A stretch of DNA of 64,000 nucleotides, taken from assembly GCA_013387265.2 (NCBI GenBank), contig JABFTP020000185.1, forward strand, positions 137,678,847 through 137,742,846, in the 5' to 3' direction. Below are positions 41,056-53,165 of this stretch, piece after piece (position 1 is the stretch's first letter; every line of letters starts with the position of its first letter). Both the position numbers and the translations under genes were made by a program. The DNA is from Cryptolaemus montrouzieri (lineage: Eukaryota > Arthropoda > Insecta > Coleoptera > Coccinellidae). The notes beneath the pieces were generated by a model that saw only the letters and a list, made by a program, of their open reading frames with translations, was not told the origin of the DNA and searched no databases.

Positions 41056-41620
41056 ATTTTTTGGAACATTTTCAATTTTATACGACAGACGTATTATAAC
41101 ATAGGAAACCTGCGTTTCAATTGTACGAAACATCGTTCAATTACCCTCCCTTTTTTTAGAAGCTTATTATGATTTGGCCCAGCTCCTGCAGTAGGATTTC
41201 TGAATGGAGTCATTAGGCATGGCTCTATCCCATATTCATTATTCTCAAGTAGCACAATATTATGCCTATTTCTTAATTTTAAGCATATTTGAGAATTTCT
41301 CCTTATTCTCTAGTCGTGCACTGATCCAAGCCAGCTGACGTCAACATTCGTGAACATTTCTTTGACATCACATGTAGCTTGTTGTAACGTGCTAAAATCA
41401 CGTCACAACAATTTGAATTAAAACACCTGATTCCAGTCAACCACTGTCACGCCACTGGTGATAGTCTGATGCGCATAATCCGGCTATCAGATGAAATGTC
41501 TTACCAGCTTCGCTTCAGAATCTTCATTTTGCTTCCTTTTCTTTTTCTAGTTGAACTTGAAAACCATCGTTGATTGTATTTGAAATAATTAACTTATATA
41601 AAAGTTCTCTGGTGAATAAT
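41056..41620 (-). mobile_element. PIF/Harbinger transposase fragment
   Basis: Minus strand, across frames: 'CDVKEMFTNVDVSWLGSVHD' (the DVN..FT.V...WPGS.HDS block with catalytic Asp), 'LLENNEYGIEPCLMTPFRNP' (the LL.DSGY.L.P.LMTP block, with Asn/Glu in place of the usual Asp) and 'NKLLKKGRVIERCFVQLKRRFPML' (the (R)..VER.FG.LK.RF block with the catalytic Glu). It interrupts sequence shared by Crypton copies B and C. Terminal repeats and a 3-bp duplication were not resolved. Confidence 0.75.
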
Positions 41621-41865
41621 TTTTTGTGTTGTAGATAATGTAGAGTATTCTAATTGCGTATAATTTCTATTACTCGCTCGATTGAATTACGCAAATCTCA
41701 TCTCGTGTGTAATAGTCATTATTACACGCTCGTTGAATAATGTACTATTTTATCACTGGCCGTGAAACATTTTTAGCTTCAACAACTTACAAGAATGTAA
41801 TCTGTAAGTATAGAACGCAGATGAAATGAAATAGATTTTATACTTTTCACAATTTTATTTTTAGG

Positions 41866-41906
41866 AACACGTCCGGTTTCGACTGTCAAGTCATTATGAA
41901 GTAGTC
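41866..41906 (-). ncRNA. Hammerhead-like relic
   Basis: Minus strand: UUCAUAA, extra U, stem II GACU/AGUC with loop UGAC, GAAA, C-CG-G, then AC and GUG. Position 5 is C instead of G and stem I pairs for only about 3 bp. A terminal-repeat remnant of a further PLE is likely. Confidence 0.35.
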
Positions 41907-42296
41907 AACCACAGTGAATGAACTTGCTCATATACCCACTAACCTAATTTGATATTAAGTAGTTAAGAGGTATTAATGTCAAGGTGGCTATAAGGGTGAT
42001 TTCCAAACATTTCAACAGATTCTCATTATCTTTCATTTTTGAAGTTTTATATGCTAACATATAAGATTTATTGTCTTCTTTGAATCTGGTTTCTCTATCA
42101 CTCAGTATTTCATACTATTGATTGTTTTTAACCATTGATCTTTGACTACTTGTGAAGAATGACGTTTTTGTTGTGAAAAACTGGATAGTATAATAAGAAA
42201 TGCTGAATTATCACCACATGTTCGGGATATTGTACTCACTGAGATTTGAAACTGTGAATTTCATAATTAAAAAAGTCTATAATCATATTTGGAAAT

Positions 42297-42990
42297 GCCT
42301 TATGTTGAATTGTCTGATGTGCAGAGGGGTCAAATAATTGCTCTCGTTGAAATAGGGGTGACACAGAGGGATAAAGTAACCACAATGGGGTATCACAGGG
42401 GGTGATTTCAAAAACCCACGCCTGATACGTGGAGCTACAATCTCTGCAAAATAGGTCTAGAAGAATTCGTAGGAAGATCACTTTCAAAGAACGAGACCAC
42501 TTTTTGTGCCAAATTTCAAGAAAGGAACCTAGTGTGTCGTACCACATACTACATGGACAATTTTTGGAAGCAACAGGCATCAGTTCATCAGTCAAAACGA
42601 TACGTCCAAGACTTCGTTCAAAGGGTTTATACAGCAGAAGTACCTTGAGAGTTTATGAGCTAATCAGATTACAAAAAATTAACAGACTTAATTGGTGTAT
42701 CGAGCACCGAGATTGGAATATTGAGAATTGGCGAAATGTTCTTTTTTCGAATGAAACCAGAATTGGTGTTCGATCAAGTGACCAACGGATTCGGGTTTCA
42801 AGAGGACAAGCTAGACTCGGAGCTGTTAGACAAATTCTGAAATACCAAGGGGCAGTGTGATGTTTTGATCCATCCAAACCGCCACAGAAAGGTGACACAA
42901 TATCACCCCAGAGGAGCTCGAAAACTAAATCCAAAGCATGCCTAGGCGGATTCAGGCTTGTATCAGGGCTAGAGGAGGTAACACAAACTA
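42297..42990 (+). pseudogene. Tc1-like transposase, internally deleted
   Basis: Starts at about 42297 with 'MPYVELSDVQRGQIIALVEIG', a paired-type helix-turn-helix start. It shifts frame, continues 'YVELQSLQNRSRRIRRKITFKERDHFLCQISRKEPSVSYHIL' and 'LRSKGLYSRSTLRVYELIRLQKINRLNWCIEHRDWNIENWRNVLFSNETRIGV'. The Tc1 first catalytic block is W..V.FSDESRF; here Asp is Asn. After 'RVSRGQARLGA' the core is deleted, and the C-terminal 'SMPRRIQACIRARGGNTN' appears near 42925-42985, with a stop at the natural end. Inactive. Confidence 0.85.
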
Positions 42991-44394
42991 ATGAGGTGGA
43001 GAAAAAAACACCTACTCCAAAAGAAAACAATTTTCAATTTTTTTACTACATGCGGAAAGACTCTGTTATTTACTTTCATTTGTTTCTTTCTTAAAATAAA
43101 CCTTTATTCATTTTCACTCAATCTCAAAAAGGATCAATTTTAAAAATACTTCAAAATTTCCAAAATCCCTGAGGTAATATTCAATATATCGGGTGATTCC
43201 ATATTAATTTGGTCGGTGTACATACTATTCGATGTCGAAAGAAAAAAATTTGCATGAAGCAAAATCACTTTTTCATTAGATCATTATGTAACAAGTAAAA
43301 TGGTCCTATTCACGGCTTGCCTTAAACGTAAACCCTATATGACTCTTTCGGTTCTATGTAAAGAGTAGAACGTTACGATAGATAGTAAACAGACATTGAA
43401 ATCATTACGCTCATCAGTAAATAATTGACTATTTATCTCTAAGAAACGACAGCAATTAAACTGAAGTCGTTTCAGATAAATAGTTTTGACTATAAAATGG
43501 AACTCTCAGAAAATCGTTCATGGAATATAAATGGAGGAAACCTATTACTTCACTTTTAAATGCTTTTAACGATTGCCTAGTTTTAGAGGGTAACTATAAG
43601 ATCTAACTGTAAGGCACAAATAAAAAATTTTTGATCAAATTAATTAACATTAAAGTATTTCACTTCAATGGAAAGTTATTTGTTCAGAATAGGTGTGGTC
43701 CTATTCAAAACTTATCAAACCAAATTTGAGTATATTTGTTCCAAAGTATTATAGACCCTGAAGTTACTGGGATACTGCAGTGCCTTTATCAAATCGAGTT
43801 TAAGAAATAGCTATACACTTCTTTTCATGGAGCAACTATCAGCGTTTTCGATCCCTCTTCGACTTGAATTCGAATAAAGCAAAAAGCCAGAATATTGGAT
43901 ACTTAAGAGAACATATTGAAATCACCGATAATTTCTAAAAATATTATTTATCTCAAGTCAGCAAAATGGCTCTTCTAGCAAACGCATACTCGATTTTTTC
44001 AAGTCAGTTTAGTCGAAATAGAAGGAAAAATTTATACATCTCCTAATTTCATTTCCTTTCTCAAAATGTTGGTCCCTTTTTTTTCGATTTGTAACTTTAT
44101 TTTTATGAATCAATTCAAATTTATTTATTATTATAATTATATATTATGTAATATAATATTATATTATGACATATATTATGTAAAAGAATAATATACATCA
44201 TCATGTATACATCGAAGTAGAATTAAATGAAAAAGAGTCGTTGAATCTTTAATAATAATACGAAAGAGAACAAACGCTTTTGACAGTTTTCCGAGTTCAT
44301 TCGTTACTACATGACCGATGTGAACACTTCGATCATTATTTTAGCGCTGAATGCAAACTGAAATACAAAGATGAGTACAAGATATATTTTTTCG
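42991..44394. other. Unassigned AT-rich region
   Basis: Includes the likely 3' end of the Tc1 element. Nothing else recognised. Confidence 0.4.
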
Positions 44395-45071
<677 letters not shown>

Positions 45072-45784
45072 AGAAAATATATAAATATAGTTGTATTTAC
45101 AATAAATGTTTATATCTATAATTTTGTTGTGTGTCAGAAAATCACAATCGTAAAAACAAGTGAATAAATAGAATACCAGAGGAAAAAACAGACCATGCCT
45201 GTTCCTTAATCTGGCATCTAAACTCGCATCATGCCTCCTACGATTGGCCGTAAAGTGTCAGCACAGGAAATTCAACAGAGGAACCATACTTGCGTATGAT
45301 TCAGTAAACGAGTGAAAAAATCTGTGGAAAAAACTCGTTTTCCTGTCACTATTGCACTAGCAATAGCTTGTATGTTTATGTTGTGTTAGTGTTGTGTGTA
45401 CAAAAAGAGTACCAAAAATTTTTCAGCTTAGCAGCTTCATTCTCTCAATGTCATCTTGCACTCCATGATTTCCATGACTTCTTCACGAAGACAAGGGTGG
45501 AAAGGAAGGGGGATTGGGAGCGGGAAAATCTGTAACAATGGAAAAAGAAAACCAGCAGAAAAATATTTCATCAAAACATACCTAACTCTTATATGTCTTA
45601 ACTCACTTGAATCTAAGAACTTAACTAATGCTCCTGTTTTCCAACAGGGAACATCTTATACACCTTTTAGGAATGAAGCCCTACATGGGTGTAGCCCTTG
45701 CCTCATCAACATGGTGTTATCTTATGGTGTACCATAGGAAAAAAACACTAAGAGGGAGCAAAAACTAATATCCTAAATAAACTT
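45072..45784. other. Unassigned region, possibly LINE 3' UTR
   Basis: No motif recognised. It precedes the 3' end of the minus-strand LINE. Confidence 0.35.
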
Positions 45785-47395
45785 AAAGTTCTCCACCCAG
45801 TTGATGAAATTATCTGAAACGGAATGAATTTCTTGAAAACCTCCCGTGAAATGGTAAATAGGACAATCGAGAACTAAATGTCTTATTGTTTATTCAGCTG
45901 CGCCACATTTACATGCCGGACTTTTTTTTACATTATTCCATTTGAACAACATACTATTATTACGACCATGTCCTGTCCTGAGACGATTTAAAGTACACCA
46001 ATTTTTCCTACTTATTTCGAAACCTGCAACCCTTTTGGAAGGATCCTCTATGAGAACTTTATTAAAAACATCATCTTCCTGCCATTCAGTTTTCCAAAGA
46101 TCAACAGCCTTCACCTGTGTATGCAAAAAGTCAATCAACCAAATAGGTTATCTAGATTTCAATCTCAGGTTAGGTGGATTTTGAAGATCGTGCTTTATCG
46201 GAAAAACTTCTGGAAATGAGTGATACTTATCCCAAGAGGATTCAAGAGCTAATTTCCTGCGAATATGGGAAGGAACTATATTACAAATAACCGGAAGCCA
46301 AAGGGTAGCAGTTTAACTGATACATCCACTTATTACTCTCATAGAACAGTTCAACTGAGAATCAATCTTATTGACATGAGCACTATTCAACCACACCTGA
46401 CAGCAATATTCTGCTGCTGAATATACTAAAACCAAAGCAGAATTTCGCAAAGTAGGACTCCGGCGCCCCAATCAGATCCAGCTAGTTTATGTAGAATATT
46501 GTTTCTTGTTTTCAACTTCTGACTTAATTTATCAATATGAAATTTGAAAGTCGAAGAACGATCAAGTTTCACACCAAGATATGTTGGAGTGAAACTATGA
46601 ATTAATAGTGTTCGATTGAAGAATACTCTCAGTTGCCTATCCTTCTCACGATTATTCAGATGAAAACAAGAAACCTCAGTTTTCGAAGGATTTGGACATA
46701 AACGCCATTTTTTGAAGAAAATGTTCAGAATATCTAAATCAGAAGTCAGTGTATGCTCAATTGTTTCGAAGTCATAATGTCGAAAAACCAAATCAATATC
46801 ATCAGCATAAATAAACTTTGAAGAGGAAGTTTCAGGGATTTCAGACATATATAAATTGAAGATAAGAGGTGCAAGAACAGATCCCTGAGGTAGGCCATCA
46901 TTGAGAGTGTAAAATCTACAGCTCTGCTCACCGATGAAAACTCGTCTTCTATCAGATAACCTGTTTTCAATCAACTTTACAATTTTTCCACATTGAACTA
47001 CTTCAAAGAGTTTATAAACTAAACCATTCTTCCAAACTGTGTCATATGCCGAAGAAAAATCTACAAATACAGCGCCTATTTTAAGTTAACCCTGAAATCC
47101 TGTCTCAATGGAAGTGAATAAACCTAAAACCTGATCAGAACAATTCCAGTTTTTTCGAAAACCTCCCTGAGAAGTGGACAGAGCTCTGTCAATGATTGGT
47201 TCTAACCTCTGATAAAGAAGGGTTTCTGAAATTTTGAAAGAAAGAGAAAGTGAACTGATAGGTCGATAACTAGTAGGAAGTTCTGGACTTTTCCCAGGTT
47301 TGAGAATGGCAATAACTTTAGCCTTTCTAAATTCAGCGGGAATACTACCTGACCTGAGTATGTCATTGTAAAACGATAGTAACCACTTTTTAGCG
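45785..47395 (-). pseudogene. LINE reverse transcriptase and RNase H-like C-terminus
   Basis: From 47395: 'SGSIPAEFRKAKVIAILKPGKSPELPTSYRPISSLSLSFKISE', 'QGGFRKNWNCSDQVLGLFTSIETGFQG', 'GAVFVDFSSAYDTVWKNGLVYKLFEVV' (first Asp), then 'FYTLNDGLPQGSVLAPLIFNLYMSEIP', 'SKFIYADDIDLVFRH' (YADD intact), 'WRLCPNPSKTEVSCFHLNNRE', 'TYLGVKLDRSSTFKFHI'. At 46138-45890 'WCTLNRLRTGHGRNNSMLFKWNNVKKSPACKCGA' is the Cys-containing C-terminal block. Stops separate several parts. The endonuclease part is missing, cut by the next LINE. Confidence 0.83.
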
Positions 47396-47498
47396 TTATT
47401 TCCTTTATGTTTTTTTTAGAAAATGAAAATGAGTAACTTATGAATACAGAACAAGGAGAAAAAAACGAATGTGAAAAGTGAATTACAAGACGTCCCTC

Positions 47499-48900
47499 TT
47501 ACCTATTTTTGAAGGCATTCACTGAGGCGGAAGTCAATATTTCTTCAGGTAATTGGTTCCATACGTAAATGATTCGATTTTTAAGAAAATGTTGTCTTGG
47601 AGGCGTAGAGAATTTCTCTCTATTCAGCTTGAATGAGTGGCCACCCAGTTGAGTGTTCTTGGAAAGTTCAAACAGAAAATTTGAATCGAAATTAAAAAGC
47701 CCCTGAACTGCTCTGAAGAGGAAAATCAAATCGCCTCAGAGTCTTCTGGTTTTGAAAGTTGTTAGGTTCTTGTAAACGAGACGTTGCTCATAATTGGGGC
47801 GAGATCTACGAAAACTTATTTTAGTTAGCCTCATTTGTATATTTTCCAGAAGAAGGACGTCTCTTTGTAGGACGGAGCACTAAAAAGGGTAAAAGATAGG
47901 TCGAATAAAGCTCTTGTATAATACTTTAAAAGTTTCAAGACTACATTGACGAAATGAATTTTCTATCATCCCAAGGATCCTTTTTGCTCTATTGGTTATT
48001 CGTGTTATGTGTTCTGACCAAGACAGATCATGTGATATCACCACCCCTAGATCTAGTTGACTCTTAACTTCCTGGAGTTGGAAAGTTCCTATATGGAACG
48101 TTCGGCGGGGATTATTCTTACCCATATCTAGTACGACGGATTTATCGTAGTTCAGCTCGGGACGCAACTTTTTATACCAGTTAAGGATCGAGGCTAAGTC
48201 ATTTCGGAGCGTATTATGATTGGATAAATCATTGTTGTACAACTTTTTGTCATCTACGTACATCGAGACAGTGGATTTAAGAGTAGAAGTAATATTAGTT
48301 GTATACACAAGAAAAAGTAGAGGACCAAATAATGAACCCTGTGGAACACCACTGGAAGCAACAAACTCGGGAGGAAAATGTTCACCTATTCTGACTTTGG
48401 ATGTTAAATTGGTCAGAAAAAATTTTATCCATTACAGCAGAGGCCCCCGAATTGCGAAGTGTTCCAGTTTGTGGAGCAGTCGTCTAAAGGTAAAGCTGTC
48501 AAAAGCCCTGGCAAAGGCGAGGTATATAACATCTGTCGTGATTTTGTCATCGAAAGAGATAGTTCAGTCGTGAACAAATTTGAGTAAATTCGATTTTCCC
48601 GGCAAGAACCCGTGTTGATTTTATAGTTGAATTATAGAGTTCGCCACCAACAATTCGACCATTTTATCGAAGATTATTTTCTTGAGCCACTTTTACTACA
48701 GGTGATATAATGCTGATTGGTCTATAATTCGCTGGATTCATTTTATCTCCTTTCTTAAAAATAGGAGTTATACGAGCGTTTCTCCAGTCTGAAGGCAGCT
48801 TAGATTTTTCGAAAGAAGTTTTCATAATTTTCGATAGAGTTAGACATAAAGAGGACGAACAGCTCTTAAGTAAGAAAGTGGAGACACCGTCTACTCCAGG
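47499..48900 (-). pseudogene. LINE reverse transcriptase and C-terminus
   Basis: Reading from 48900: 'ARPGVDGVSTFLLKSC', 'LPSDWRNARITPIFKKGDKMNPANYRPISII', a decayed 'HGFLPGKSN' block, 'DVIYLAFARAFDSFTFRRLLHKLEHF', 'SSGVPQGSLFGPLLFLVYTTNIT', 'VSMYVDDKKLYNND' (YVDD in place of YADD), 'WYKKLRPELNYDKSVVLDMGK', 'QLDLGVVISHDLSWSEHI', and C-terminal 'LGGHSFKLNREKFSTPPRQHFLKNRIIYVWNQLPEEIL'. Multiple frameshifts. CR1/jockey-like in motif style. Confidence 0.82.
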
Positions 48901-49299
48901 CCTTGCACTAGAATTGATAATGTTAACATACTTCCTACTTTAGGTGAGTTGAAATCTATGGAGGTAATCGGAAATTCATAACGGGGGCTTGTTATTATGA
49001 GCAATGGGCCTGTAGGTTCTTGATTGTAGGAATCGGAAAAATGATCTGAGAAGACCTTCGCTGTTTTGTCGCCACTCTCGCATATCATGTAATTCGTTCG
49101 AAGTTTAGGAGTTTTCACCTTGGAATTGAAGCTCGATCTGATGTATTTATTATCACCAGTTTATTTTCGTGAACCTCTCTAACATTTTTAAGGGCGTTGG
49201 TTAGAAAATTAGAGAAATTGCGATGGTTTTAAAGTCGTCATTTCGTCTGCTTCATAAGAAACGATACCAAGGAGTTTTTTTGCGCCTCAGAAAACTCAT

Positions 49300-50165
49300 T
49301 AGACCTGCGTTTAACTACGGTTTAGTAATATCAATTGTGATAATTTTCCTTGTTGTGCAACCTCAACTTTTTTGGCAACGACCGTCAAGAATCGGTTCCA
49401 ACTCAACTCAACATCGTTTTCTACGAGAACTGTATTCCAGTCTATCGAGGCCAATAGTGATGCGACTTGCTCGTAGTCTACAGTGGATATGGTTTTAGTT
49501 CTTTTTCGGGAATGTTCGGTAATGTTGGCTTGTATCGACGTTTTGAGGACTTCATGGTCCGATTTGCCCATAGGTGAAAAATGTTCAATAGATACGGTGG
49601 GAGAAGGATCCTTCGCCAAAATAAAGTCTAATATATTCGGGGTTTGATTCAGTCTACACCGAGTAGGATGTTCAATTAGTTGGGTGTTTTTCATTACACT
49701 GAGAAACTGACCTGAAGGAGAATCAAAATTCGGGTGAAACAGTGTGGTTCAATCGATGTCAGGCATGTTAAAATCCCTTGGTCAATAGATGCAACCTACG
49801 AGAACAGAAAATTATCGTTCCAATATTCAGAAAGATATTATCTATACCCGGTGTATCTATAGAATTCATTGTGACTGTGAAGAAAGAAGTTATACCATCC
49901 GAAACATAAATGCATGCACCAGCGTCGTCCGGCGTTGACTTGCTGTCTGAACGATACATGGTAAAATCTTGTATACTGAGATAATTATCAGTAATATCTG
50001 CCTGAAGCCATGTCTCAGATATAAAAATCAGTAGGTGTTTTTTGATACTGATGGCGGAAAGAAAATCTTGAATTTTTTCATTTCAAGAACATATATTGGT
50101 ATACAGACAAGGCCATTCTACGAGCGTTTCGCCATTAAATTTTTGGCAAACCAGAGTTTGATTGA
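49300..50165 (-). pseudogene. LINE endonuclease
   Basis: Reads 'LYTNI' near 50100, then 'KKHLLIFISETWLQADITDNYLSIQDFTMYRSDSKSTPDDAGACIYVSDGI' (SETWL with catalytic Glu and the Y..YR.D....GG/A...Y block), then in shifted frames 'MKNTQLIEHPTRCRLNQTPNILDFILAKDP' and 'HFSPMGKSDHEVLKTSIQANI' (SDH catalytic pair intact). A linker 'KRTKTISTVDYEQVASLLASIDWNTVL' follows. Several frame breaks. Confidence 0.82.
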
Positions 50166-50174
50166 AGTGTGAAT

Positions 50175-50540
50175 AGTTAGAATGTTATTTGTGATTTTTA
50201 TAGCTAAGTCTAGAAAATGTATGGAGTTATTAGTTTCAACTTCCACAGTTAATTTGATATGATCGTTTGTTTTATTGAGAAAGTTCAAAAATATATGTAA
50301 TTATCTATTTGAGCCATGAAGTCTACCCAAAATATCATCAACGAATTGATACCAGAACATGATATGTTTTTTGGCTAGGTCACTGTTCGATGTTAATATT
50401 TTTTATAAGTTGTCCAAAAATCTGACGAAAGCCGTCCCTACGAAGTCCCATTTTGTGTTGAAACTGGAAATAATTTAGGTGTTTCGTCTTCAATTTTGAG
50501 TTTAAGAATTTTTAATTTTTTTTTCTTCATTAAACTTTGA
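50175..50540 (-). pseudogene. PLE reverse transcriptase fragment (PLE-E)
   Basis: Minus strand: 'DLAKKHIMFWYQFVDDILGRLHGSNR' (FVDD near 50335-50346), then 'HIFLNFLNKTNDHIKLTVEVETNNSIHFLDLAIKITNN', the PLE RT block after the catalytic motif. Upstream 'FQFQHKMGLRRDGFRQIFGQL' is decayed. It is cut at 50175 where the LINE endonuclease begins. Confidence 0.75.
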
Positions 50541-52009
50541 TCGGTTTTCAATTTCCCGCACATTTGTGAATGGCAATCGTGCCTCAGGGTAGCGCGCCAA
50601 CCAGTCTGCGACAGAGAGTACTATCGACCGTATAGTGCCGATCTAAATATAAGATTGCGCCAAAAAACCTCGTTTTCACTTCCATGTGGAAACAATCTAT
50701 CGTGACATAAGAGACTATTGAAATACATTTAACTTATAAATCATTAAAACCCAAACTAAGACATTTTCCAGGCCTGGACTACAGTGAAACTACAGTGCAT
50801 AAAACCTAGTGCCCTATAGTGATTGTGAACTGAGTTTGAATGCATGGCTGTTCGCATCCTGGGTCTCCTCCATAAGTAAGTCAAGACAATATTTGAACAA
50901 TCTCGTTACATTCGTTTCTTTCAATCTTTCGTAAATTTTATATATATTTTTCGTTCAGCACTCATAACTGAATGATACATTTTAGCGTATCAGTTTCTCC
51001 TATGTGTTTTTATATACAGTCCACAGAAATCATCAATATTCTCGCTTATAACACTCCATTAGGTCTAAACATGTTGTGTTGGTCTTGGTGAAAATGTCTG
51101 AAAATGAAGAAAAACATTCATCTATAAGAAACAAGCTTAAAGTATTGACTGGTTTTAAGCAATGAAAGTTTTTGAATAAGCTCGTTCAAAATATTATGTT
51201 CAGAGCGAAAGTTCTAGAGTTCTATAAACTTATGGATTTAAAATTTGGCCTGAGTACATTTAATGTACGATACTACAGGTCTTTAGTCTATTTGATAAAG
51301 ATGTAGAGTAATAAAATCTCATTAAGTATAAAAATCCCTTCAAAATGGAGTACGTGGACAAATTCAAAAATAAATGTACTTTCTATGATTTCGTATTGAA
51401 GCACGTACCAATTTATTGCCGGATCTCGAAAAGAAACCCTCGTATAAATCTCCAAATACCAGAATACGACCTTCTCGGTCTTTTCTGTCGCTTGCGAATA
51501 TTGCTGTCCTCGTTTGAAATAAAATGTTTTCACTATATTTCCAAAATTTGTAGTCAGTAAAGAAGATGAATATGTTTCAGGGTTCTCTTCAAAAATAAAA
51601 TTGAATTAATTGCAAACTAATGTACTTAAAAACGATAGTTCAATGTGCATATTCAGATTAGTTACATTTACCAAAAATAATTATTTCATAAATTTAATGC
51701 ATACTCAACTTACGATTAATTCTATACGTTAAAATATATAATAATTAAATAATATTTATGATATTTCAGATAACTCAATAATATTAGTAAATTATGAAAA
51801 TTTATTTTATTTTATATTATAGTATAGTAGTATCTAATTTAAGCTAAATTTTTCAGGAGTTTTAACATTACCTAAAAGCATGTTAAACAATATAATTTCA
51901 CTTTATGAAACATCTAGTTCTAAATTCAATTTCTTTCTACACTTTAAAATTATAAAAATCAAAATAATATGAGTGTCAAAATGCTTATATGTATTTCAAG
52001 CTATATTAT
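50541..52009. other. Unassigned region
   Basis: A short open stretch from ATG 51093 (MSENEEKHSSIRNKLKVLTG...) and another at 51345-51560 have no recognisable motif. A small host exon cannot be excluded. Confidence 0.3.
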
Positions 52010-52330
52010 TTTCATAAAATTTTTGCAGTTCATCTTCTGATGATGCATCTTCATCACCTGAATGCACTTTGAGAGGATCGATCACAGTATCCATAATGTG
52101 ATCCAGTTCCCTCATTTTATTTTCTTTTTCAATGACGTGATCTATACAATTTTTCTAGTGTTGGGATGTAAAACTTTTCATTGTACTTTTGAAATAAATG
52201 TCTTTCACATTGAAGCTTGTGTTCTTCCTATCCACTTCACCCTTAACCTGTGCCCATATTAGTTCAATCGGAATCAATTCGCAGTGGTAAGGTAGAAGGT
52301 GGAGTATACTAGCTTCCCGGTTCTTTGCCA
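52010..52330 (-). pseudogene. DDE transposase C-terminus (Tc1/mariner-like)
   Basis: Minus strand: 'MAKNREASILHLLPYHCELIPIELIWAQVKGEVDRKNTSFNVKDIYFKSTM', then after a stop 'KNCIDHVIEKENKMRELDHIMDTVIDPL' and an acidic tail 'SGDEDASSEDEL'. The LPPYHC(E/D)LNPIE..W..VK block is the third-acidic-residue region of IS630/Tc1-type DDE proteins widespread in arthropods. Only this terminal part is present. Confidence 0.72.
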
Positions 52331-52599
52331 TTTCGACAAAAAATATAAGTTTTGTATGATTTGTTATATAAATTCACAATTAATAATAATGAATTGACTA
52401 AAGACCTACTTATGCAATTCGCAGATGACATTATATTACATTACATTATATTCGTTCGTTTGGCTTTGCAAGCCTTTCCGAACTGCGATCATGTTGGTCT
52501 TTTGTTCGTAACCCTTCTTATTCATTTTCCTGTAGGTCTAAATCCCTTGCAAGATTAAGAATCTCCCTGGGAGCTTTCGCTTTTACTTTGTGCGGCTCT

Positions 52600-52885
52600 A
52601 GCGTGAACGAATTTTCATTTTGGATTGAAAACTGTAGAAGTGAGCTACTGAAAAATAGAGGAGACTATCTATCGTCCTGAGCTATGCAAGTATTAGTTCA
52701 AAAAATTGGAACAGATTCATTCCAGATCAGAGGCTGTCTTCCGAAACACCATTCACACCACAAATTTCAACCCCTAGAGCAGGTTACTTGAATATCTCAG
52801 GCGATAGACAGTCTTCTCTATTTTTCAGTGGCTCACTCTGTATCTTCTACAGTTTTCAATCAAAAATGAAAATTCTTTCACGGGA
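52600..52885. repeat. Foldback repeat with ~80-bp arms
   Basis: 52603-52680 is inverted at 52795-52882 (GATTGAAAACTGTAGAAG and CTTCTACAGTTTTCAATC; ACTGAAAAATAGAG and its complement), with a central loop of about 115 bp. A third, direct copy of the right arm lies at 53085-53165. Confidence 0.82.
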
Positions 52886-53165
52886 ATGCAGACAAAGATA
52901 ATATCTTTCTTTCGAGTTATCACTCGACCCATCTACCCTCTTCCAAATTTTCAAGGGTTGTCACCCCTGCTCCAGGGGTTGAAATTCCAGATGAGGATGG
53001 TACTTGATGATGACTGCCATTGATCAGCATGGATCTGTTCCATTTTACCTCACTGAAATTTGAATAGTCTCAGGGAAATAGTATTCCCTACCTTTCAGTT
53101 GCTCACCTTGTATCTTCTACAGTTTTCAATTAAAAATGGAAATTTGTTCAAGGCGATGTAGACAG

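Larger units (their letters stand above)
38615..41752 (+). mobile_element. Crypton-type element B with LINE and Harbinger insertions
   Basis: The N-terminal coding piece (38892-39110) and C-terminal piece (40355-40850) of one tyrosine recombinase are separated by a minus-strand LINE (39111-40354). Its 3' region matches that of copy C (61820-62090) except for a Harbinger-bearing segment (41056-41620). The likely ends carry an inverted motif: GCGTGAGTAATAATGAC at 38635 and GTCATTATTACACGC at 41715. Confidence 0.75.
47415..50165 (-). mobile_element. LINE with endonuclease and RT, minus strand
   Basis: Consecutive endonuclease (50165-49300), linker (49300-48890), RT (48890-47880) and C-terminal (47729-47499) segments in one orientation. 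An eight-T run at 47412-47419 may be the poly(A) tail. It appears to separate the LINE at 45785-47395 from its missing 5' part. Confidence 0.78.

Noticed and set aside
48220..48573. 117-codon plus-strand open stretch
   Set aside because: Antisense to the LINE reverse transcriptase with YVDD on the minus strand.
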